Source of the DNA: Callorhinus ursinus
Lineage: Eukaryota; Chordata; Mammalia; Carnivora; Otariidae
Direction: 5' to 3'
NCBI RefSeq assembly: GCF_003265705.1
Contig: NW_020312966.1
Span: 23,295,962 to 23,359,961, forward strand
DNA: 64,000 bases
In this document: positions 57,926-64,000 of the stretch, one piece after another
Numbering within the stretch: the stretch's first letter is position 1
How the letters are laid out: the number at the start of each line of letters is the position of its first letter
Notes under the pieces: generated by a model
What the model saw: the letters and a program-made list of their open reading frames with translations, nothing else
The model's database searches: none
What the model was told of the DNA's origin: nothing
Program-made: the position numbers and the translations under genes

Positions 57926-58335
57926 GTTGCCAGATTTAGCCAATAAAAATATAGGACACCTAGTTAAATCTGAATTTCAGGGGGAAAAATGACTAAGTTT
58001 TAGTATCCCAAGGATTGCCTGGGATAGACTTATACTTTAAAAAAAGTACTCATTGTTTACCTAATATAAATTTAGCTGAGGGGCGCCTGGGTGGCTCAGT
58101 CGGTTAATCGGCTGCTTTAGGCTCAGGTCATGTTCCCAGGGTCCTGGGATCAAGCCCCAGATTGGGGTTCCTGCTTGGCGGGGAGCCTGCTTCTCCCTCT
58201 CCCTCTGCCTGCCACTCTGCCTACTTGTGCTCTCTATCTCTCTGTCAAATAAATAAAATCTTTTAAAAAAAAGGTAAAAATAAAAATAAATTTAGCTGAG
58301 TGTGCTGTATTTTATCTGGCAACTCTGGTTCAAAG
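57926..58335. mobile_element. Palindromic MITE split by a SINE
   Basis: The left end ggttgccagatttagcc pairs with the right end tttatctggcaactctgg, and ataggacacctagttaaatc pairs with the reverse complement of taaatttagctgagtgtgctgt. The ancestral element, about 200 bp, is an almost complete palindrome. A CAN-SINE (58081-58285) sits in its right arm. I recognise the family but do not name it. Confidence 0.75.
58081..58285 (+). mobile_element. CAN-SINE, sense
   Basis: Head gggcgcctgggtggctcagt, body with ccagggtcctgggatcaagc, long CT-rich zone, AATAAATAAAATC and an A-rich tail. Perfect 15-bp target duplication ataaatttagctgag at 58066-58080 and 58286-58300. Confidence 0.95.
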
Positions 58336-58339
58336 GTGA

Positions 58340-58990
58340 TACGAATTAACTTAAGGTGATCGCTAAACTGTAACAGCAAAAGTTAGCAGCATCTCAATAA
58401 AGAAAGTCTCCATTCCATGGCCATTAGTCAGCCATCACACTAGTGTGAGTCTTCTTTTCCAAAGAGAACAGTGATTCTAATAATTCCTACCACCAAATCA
58501 ACCAGATCATGGCTCGGGAATAGTGTAGGAAAACTAAATCGAAACTTAAGAAAATGTGCAAAGACTCCAGGGAGACAAAGAAAAGGTACTTTGATCATAA
58601 GATTTCCAGATGGCCATGACATCCTTCTGCCACTGATCAACACAGGAGTAAATTACCAGACATGAAAGTCACAACGCCACGTGGGGCAGGAAACATAAAG
58701 GCAGCCCCTCTCAGCCTGTGTCCCGGTATCTTTTCTCACCATCTCAAATAGAGGTCATTATGACAGACCTTGTCCAGCTGAGAGCTTTTTATTGATCCAA
58801 AAATAAAAGAAGGGGAACAATCCTATTCCATGTAAATAAGGCCATTTCACCAAGACCCAACAACAGCCACTTATGCCAAGAGAAACCTCTGGAAGCTAAG
58901 GAATGCCTACAAAAAACTTGACCAGATCTCATCCTTTTAGTGTCCCATTGAGAAAAAAATAAACTGCACTCTTAAAAGCTCCTCTCTGTT
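58340..58990. other. Unique sequence, nothing recognised
   Basis: Overlapping 64- and 67-codon frames at 58440-58665 on opposite strands, no domain. The rest is unassigned. Confidence 0.4.
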
Positions 58991-58994
58991 CTCA

Positions 58995-59043
58995 GTATTT
59001 AACAAAGAATTTCCATATGACCTGGCAATTCTAGTCCCAGGTA

Positions 59044-59098
<55 letters not shown>

Positions 59099-59458
59099 AG
59101 AACTCAAACAGATATGTGTACCCTAGTGTTCATTGCAGCATTAACAACAGCCAAGAGGTAGAAGCAACCCAGGTGTCCATCAAGAGATGAATGGGTAATC
59201 CTTGAAAACATTATGTTAACTGAAAAAAGCCAGACACAAAAGGAGAGATGTTGTATGACACCACTTCTAGGAGGTATCTAGAATAGACAAATTCGTAGAA
59301 ACAGAAAGTAGAGGTTACCAGGGACTGGGGGAAGGACAGTATGGGAGGGTTATTGCTTATTGGGTACAGAGTGTCTGTTTGGGATGATCAAAAGTTTCTG
59401 GAAGTAAGAGTGGTGATGGTTGCAAAAAAATTTTTAATAAATTATTATTATTTAAAAA
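58995..59458 (+). mobile_element. Old L1M-type LINE-1 3' end, sense, with internal (CA)n
   Basis: The order ccatatgacctggcaattct, cattgcagcattaacaacag, aacccaggtgtccatcaagag, gaaaacattatgttaactga, gccagacacaaaaggagag, agaaagtagaggttaccagg and gatggttgcaaaa follows L1M. About 25 CA units at 59046-59094 replace part of the 'ggtatatacccaaaa' stretch, where a short ancestral ACAC-like run probably expanded. The usual 'atgtggtatatccatac' piece is missing. Confidence 0.85.
59046..59094. repeat. (CA)n microsatellite inside L1
   Basis: About 24 uninterrupted CA units, then acaaacaag. Confidence 0.97.
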
Positions 59459-59459
59459 A

Positions 59460-61515
59460 AGAGTGCCTCTGCCTTTGGCTGCCTCAGTACCCTAAAACCT
59501 TTTAGTACCAAAATTGAAAATAAACAAATCAATGATAAATTCACTTATATGGCTGCAAAAAGTGAACAAAATACTGAAAGGGCTTCTTGTTCCTCTTTCT
59601 AGATGTGCATTTTTCTTGACTATTTTCAGCTTTTAGATCAAAAGAACGTTTCTCATACTTTTCCCCAGCAATCTTAACCACAAAACTATGTTTTCTTCCC
59701 AAACAAAAATTGATAGGTAATTTTATTGAACATTTTCCATACAAAACAGAGTCGGCAATATTAGTGCATTTATTTGTTATTTATATCCACTCCCTTACTG
59801 TCTTACTCTTAACCATTTCAGAGTAACCAGTTAAGATGAGCAGGACAAATTTATTGATCGGTTCAGGTGTGGACAAGTGCAAAATGTAATGTGCCATCTC
59901 TCCAATGGGCTATTCGTGTTTTAAATTTTCATTCCAAAGAAAGAATCATTAATAGGGACTTATGTAATAAATAGTGGGCACCCAGTAAATGATTTAATTA
60001 TAATGGTACATATATAAGATACTCCATCATAAAGAGGAGCATGGGGAAAAGGTAATAGGCAGCTCAACAAGCAGGCATAGCTAGGTACTGCTCAGTTCAG
60101 CAGCATACATAAAACTGCCTCTTAATTTTAGGAAGAATACCTAAGACAAGCTTTCTGATTCATTCCTGGTTCCCATCTCTGTACCTAATGGGCATTCTCA
60201 GATGCAGAGCCACCACCATACTTCTTCCATTCAACCCATTTCCTGACCTTTAATACGTAACTCCTCATGATTTCAAACAGTGGGAAGCAAACACACCCAT
60301 CCCCACAACTTCATAGTTTAATTTTACGTTATGGTTGCAGCAGCCATCATAACCTTTGTAAGATTTGATGGTTTTCACACTGCTTAGAACTTGGGGAAAA
60401 GGACCTCTTTGGATGCAAAATTATACATGCTTTATATCTTAAGCATACACAGAACAGGCTGTGTTCTTATAATGCAGAAAATCTGTTATGAGAATTCTGA
60501 TTAAAGAGAGTGAACACACCCATTTAACTCTTCTTCCTGCCAGATTATACTAAAACAACAGGAGAGGGAGTAAACATAATAATAGTAAGTTCAAATACAA
60601 GTGGAGAGAAGAAAACAAATGAAACTTTGGACAATGTAATGTAGAAAGAGGAGTTGTAACTCCTTTACTAGATCCAAGAAAATCTGAGTTGGGCCATCTT
60701 GCATGTGCACCTTGCATGCTCCACAATCCTAGGGCACTAATTGCATATGGTGCCCTCCACAACAGACCACCCACATGGGTGCAATGCACAGCCTTATAAC
60801 CATATGTGAGGCTCCAAAGTTCAATCCTAAACTGGCAGTGGGAAAAGCTGAGAATTAACCTGATTTCAACACAAAATACTAAAAGGGTAGGAATCAGTGG
60901 TGCGAGGCAACTCTGGAAGCAGGGACAAAGATGGGGCTAATAATAGGAGGATAGCTGAAAATTAATTTAACAATTCATCCCCTTCACTACTAGGAAGTTG
61001 GAGGTATAGTCTATGGGAAAGGTAGAACAGAGGTCCAGTGGGCTGGATGGCACCAAACACAGCTAAGAATGGGGATATGATGCTTAGAGGGATTGCATGA
61101 GTGTGTACAGACTGAATACGGAAATTCCTCGTCTTCTTTTCCAGTTCAGATTTCATAATTCATGCAGCTAGTTCTATACCCTCTAGCAAGAAACTGGAAG
61201 AACATTCCCTGGGAAATCTGACCATCCCGATAGGAAAAATTTTTGAATAATTTAAACATAGTGGCATAAGGGATCCAAAATGTTACACAGGCAGATAACC
61301 CTACTGTGACAGCCCACAAGCCCCACCGATGTACAGATAGCTCCTATCAACTTTTTGTTTCCCTGCTCTTAAATAAGTAATAATCCTCAGATGTCTGAGG
61401 AAATCACCTAAGGTGAGACACTGAGGCAAATACAGCAAATAAAAAATCAATTTGAAGGAAACAGAGACTATACCCTGGGAAGTAACCTCTAAGTCTTTGG
61501 AATGTCCTGCCTGAT
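59460..61515. other. Unique sequence, nothing recognised
   Basis: Minus-strand frames at 59541-59744, 60550-60789, 60962-61156 and 61301-61597 show no known domains. No repeat edge could be defined. Confidence 0.4.
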
Positions 61516-61519
61516 AAAA

Positions 61520-61976
61520 GTGTCTTTGTTTACCTGGAGGTCCTGGACCACACCAGAGACTCAAATGTGATTCATGGTAGGGGTTTGGGTAATGCACTGT
61601 CCGCTGGACCTCCAGAGGGCCTGGAGACTGAAGTCAGCTGTGTGGGCAGTTGATGTGTCTGTGTGACTGAGCTCCAAGAGAAATTCTGGACACAAAGGCT
61701 GGGTGAGCTTCCCTGGCTGGCAACACTTTCTGTGATGTGTCACACACTGTTGCCAAGAGTCGTGAACACTGTCCACGAATCTGAGAGAAGACAACTGGAA
61801 ACTCTGTGCTTGGCACTTTCCTGGACTTTCCATGTGTCTCTTCCCGTGGCTGACTTTAATCTGTATCCATCCACTATAATAAACCGTAACTATGAGAATA
61901 ATCGCTTTCAGTGAGTTCTGTGAGTCCTTTTCACAAAGTATGAACCCTGAAGTTGGTCTTGTGAACACTGAGCTTG
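61520..61976 (+). mobile_element. ERVL-type LTR, sense (left edge approximate)
   Basis: The 3' part (tataataaaccgtaactatgag, ctttcagtgagttctgtgagtcc) is a typical mammalian ERVL LTR end with an AATAAA-like signal at about 61879. It is followed at once by a tRNA-Leu-type primer site. No gag, pol or env sequence follows within the window. The overlapping 135-codon minus-strand frame (61561-61968) is incidental. Confidence 0.65.
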
Positions 61977-61979
61977 AAG

Positions 61980-61994
61980 TTGGTGTCAGAAGTG
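61980..61994 (+). other. Retroviral primer binding site, tRNA-Leu type
   Basis: ttggtgtcagaagtg matches the 3' end of tRNA-Leu in complement (TGGTGTCAG-AGTGG type), the primer used by ERVL elements, and lies just 3' of the LTR. It shows that part of a provirus rather than a solo LTR was once present. Confidence 0.6.
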
Positions 61995-62005
61995 CAGAAG
62001 GTCTT

Positions 62006-62193
62006 ATGGTGCTTGGGTGACACAGTTGGTTAAGTGTCTGACTCTTGGTTTCGGCTCAGGTCCTGGTTTCAGGGTCGTGAGATCAAGCCTCACGTCTGGC
62101 TCTGTGCTCAGTACAGAGTTTGCGTGAGATGCTTTCTTCCTCTTCCCCTCCCCACCTCTCTCTCTAAAGTAAATAAATCTTTTTTTAAAACAA
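62006..62193 (+). mobile_element. CAN-SINE, sense, diverged
   Basis: Head atggtgcttgggtgacacag, body gtgtctgactcttggtttcgg, CT-rich zone, AAATAAATC and a T/A tail. Target duplication agaagtgcagaaggtctt (61988-62005) / agaagtacaaaaggtctt (62194-62211). It landed 10 bp after the ERVL primer site. Confidence 0.92.
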
Positions 62194-62211
62194 AGAAGTA
62201 CAAAAGGTCTT

Positions 62212-62419
62212 GCCTAAGTCCCCAACCTTACACGGGAAGAATACGTTTTTGAAAAACCCTGTTATTAATCCTTTAGAGAGATAAAAATTTGATATTATAC
62301 CCATGAAAGGGGAGAAAGATGCTATGAAAGGAAGTATTCAGAGAACATAAAATATGCTTTTTCAATGGGTATTAAAAACAGTAGGTGAAAAATTAAAGAG
62401 ATTAAGTTGTGGAAATTTC
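62212..62419. other. Short unassigned stretch, possibly ERVL internal remnant
   Basis: It directly follows the LTR/PBS/SINE cluster. No retroviral protein similarity is visible. Confidence 0.3.
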
Positions 62420-63120
62420 CCAAAAAGTAAAGCAAAAACACAAAGACTGAAAAAATATAAGAGAAAAAGAAAATAAGAAAAGTAAAGGATCCAACATCTA
62501 AATAAGAATACTAGAAGGAGAGACGGGGGTTGTGGGGGGAGGGGGAGAGTAATCATCAAAGTTGTAATTAAATAAAATCTCCCAGAAGTGGAAGACATAC
62601 ATTCTCAGACTGAAAGGGCCACCTAAGTAAATAAACAAGTACCGGAAAAAGACTGAAAATAGTGCTATCACTATGAAATGTCAGAACATCAGAGACAAAG
62701 AAAAGATCCCACAAACATTCAGAGAGAAAAAAAGTAGGTTTCATTCAAAGGATTTAAAAAACAACAGTTGTAAGAAGCCAGTGGATCAACACCTTTAAAT
62801 TTCTGAGGGAAACAGGCTTCCACCAGCCAATAGGCAATTTAACCATCAAACACATCATGACAGTAAATGATTAAAACAAATTCACTATAAAAAAAGTCAT
62901 TAGTTCATAATGACACTTAAAAAAAGAAGAAAGAAAGAGATAAACAAAATTCATGTGACAACAGAAGAGGTTTCCAAGGCACCACTCATTACTACTCTGA
63001 AATTAAATGTGAAAAATTATCTTAGCCTTCTAGTATAAACTGTACAGCCAACCTAAATAAGGTAGAATCATTCCATCTGAAGATTTCCAGCAATATATGA
63101 ATAGGAATGACAGAAATATC
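62420..63120 (+). mobile_element. Old LINE-like repeat, sense (tentative)
   Basis: tctcccagaagtggaagacatac, ctcagactgaaagggccacc, gaaatgtcagaacatcagagac, aaagatcccacaaacattcagag and ctgagggaaacaggcttcca occur in the order of a widespread mammalian LINE (L1M or HAL1-like), heavily decayed. Confidence 0.45.
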
Positions 63121-63179
63121 ACCATCATGTAACTTCCATAATAAGATCACTGATTTAGATGATCATCATTAACTGATAT

Positions 63180-63395
63180 TAAAACAACAGGTGAGGGGGA
63201 AATAGGGAGAAGTTGATAAAAGGGTACAGACTTTCAGCGATGAGATGAATAAGGTCTAAGGATCTAATGTATAACATGGTGACTTCAGTTGATAACAAGG
63301 TATTATCTAATTAAAATTTGCTAAAAGGGTAGAAAACTTAAATGTTCTCAGCAAAACAAAAACAAAAACAAAACTATGGGTGAAAAATTGTGTGG
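63180..63395 (+). mobile_element. Old L1M-type LINE-1 3' end, sense
   Basis: gttgataaaagggtacagac, aggatctaatgtataacatggtgact, aattaaaatttgctaaaagggtag and cttaaatgttctcagc follow the L1M 3' end seen reversed at 1910-2345. Confidence 0.65.
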
Positions 63396-63770
63396 AGAAC
63401 ATTACAAAGAAGAGACCAAGCTATCACTACTTGAACCACTGTTCTAGCTTAGAATAACTAAAAGTGAGAGACTCTTACCACCTATGGAGCATTCTTGGGA
63501 AAACAACAGAATCTAATGAAGGCTTTAGGCCCACCTTTGGTCCACAAGAAATATGGAAATAGAGAGACAAGTTAGCCTACAACGAGGAGGCAACCAGCCA
63601 AATCCAGAACATGGGGCATTCGCATTACTTCAATAAGCCAAGGGCACTGGGAAAGGGAGGGATAGCGATACAGCAGAAGATTTGGGGGCTTAAAATATTC
63701 AGAAACATAACCACCAAATACAACGGGTAGAAATTCTTTGGATCTTGAACCAAACAAAGTATCTATAAAA
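63396..63770. other. Unique sequence, nothing recognised
   Basis: The 61-codon minus-strand frame at 63572-63757 has no known domain. Confidence 0.4.
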
Positions 63771-63780
63771 GATATTTATA

Positions 63781-63988
63781 GGGGCATCTGGGTGGCTCAG
63801 TTGGTTGAGCTTCTGGCTCTTGATTTCTGCTCCGGTGGTGATCTCTGGGTTCTGGGATTGAGTCCCATGTCGGGCTCCATGTTCAGCATGGAGTCTGCTT
63901 AGGATTCTCTCTCTCTCCCTCTCCCTCTGCCCCTCTCCCCCACTCATATGCTCATTCTCTCTAAATAAATAAATCTTTTTTTAAAAAG
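63781..63988 (+). mobile_element. CAN-SINE, sense, at window end
   Basis: Head ggggcatctgggtggctcag, body gagcttctggctcttgattt, CT-rich zone, AAATAAATAAATC and a T/A tail. Short target duplication gatatttata (63771-63780) / ggtatttata (63989-63998). Confidence 0.93.
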
Positions 63989-64000
63989 GGTATTTATAAT

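Noticed and set aside
61561..61968. 135-codon minus-strand frame
   Set aside because: It lies entirely within the ERVL-type LTR on the opposite strand and shows no domain.

Overview
This is repeat-rich, gene-poor nuclear DNA from a mammal, almost certainly a carnivoran of the caniform (arctoid) branch such as a bear, seal or mustelid. The basis is fifteen tRNA-derived CAN-SINE copies (body near GGGGCGCCTGGGTGGCTCAG) and six copies of the young carnivore LINE-1 3' end. The SINE bodies look arctoid rather than dog or cat. That lineage call rests on memory of the consensus sequences, not on a search. No intact protein-coding gene, RNA gene, CpG island, CRISPR array or prokaryotic feature is visible. 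The open frames are short and lie in repeats, simple repeats or the antisense of pseudogenes.

Layout. 1-9 kb: a young L1 tail, an old DNA transposon, antisense L1 relics, an L1 inserted head-to-head inside another L1 (5.06-6.08 kb), and a further L1 tail at 7.8 kb. 9.1-10.9 kb: a decayed L1 ORF2. 12.3-18.8 kb: adjacent SINEs, an AT/AC microsatellite, MIR, an L1 tail, a 56-bp tandem duplication and MER5A. 20-25.3 kb: SINEs and the most layered locus, an RPL21 retropseudogene with an unknown cDNA-like segment joined upstream and a later L1 insertion in its middle, then a SINE and an MLT1-type LTR. 27.5-30.3 kb: old antisense L1, one copy with the 5' inversion typical of twin priming. 30-53 kb: mostly unique sequence with MIR, L2, LTR and SINE copies, CA repeats, a 32-bp perfect direct repeat 2.8 kb apart, and a CpG-retaining block near 43 kb. 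54.85-56.0 kb: an NUTF2 retropseudogene whose poly(A) tail has become a GAAG microsatellite, still bracketed by its 14-bp target duplication. 56-57.9 kb: unique sequence resembling conserved non-coding DNA, with an RFX X-box-like site. 57.9-64 kb: a palindromic MITE split by a SINE, L1 relics, and an ERVL-type LTR with a tRNA-Leu primer binding site.

Nothing here acts together as a gene system. The window reads as intergenic or intronic sequence shaped by L1-driven retrotransposition, in which most insertions still show target-site duplications (TSDs). Family names come from pattern recall; a RepeatMasker run would refine names and edges. I found no evidence of an undescribed functional system. 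The best leads are the chimeric retrocopy at 22.1-24.0 kb, the A-to-G-biased SINE at 20.2 kb, the 32-bp duplication, and the two putative conserved non-coding blocks.
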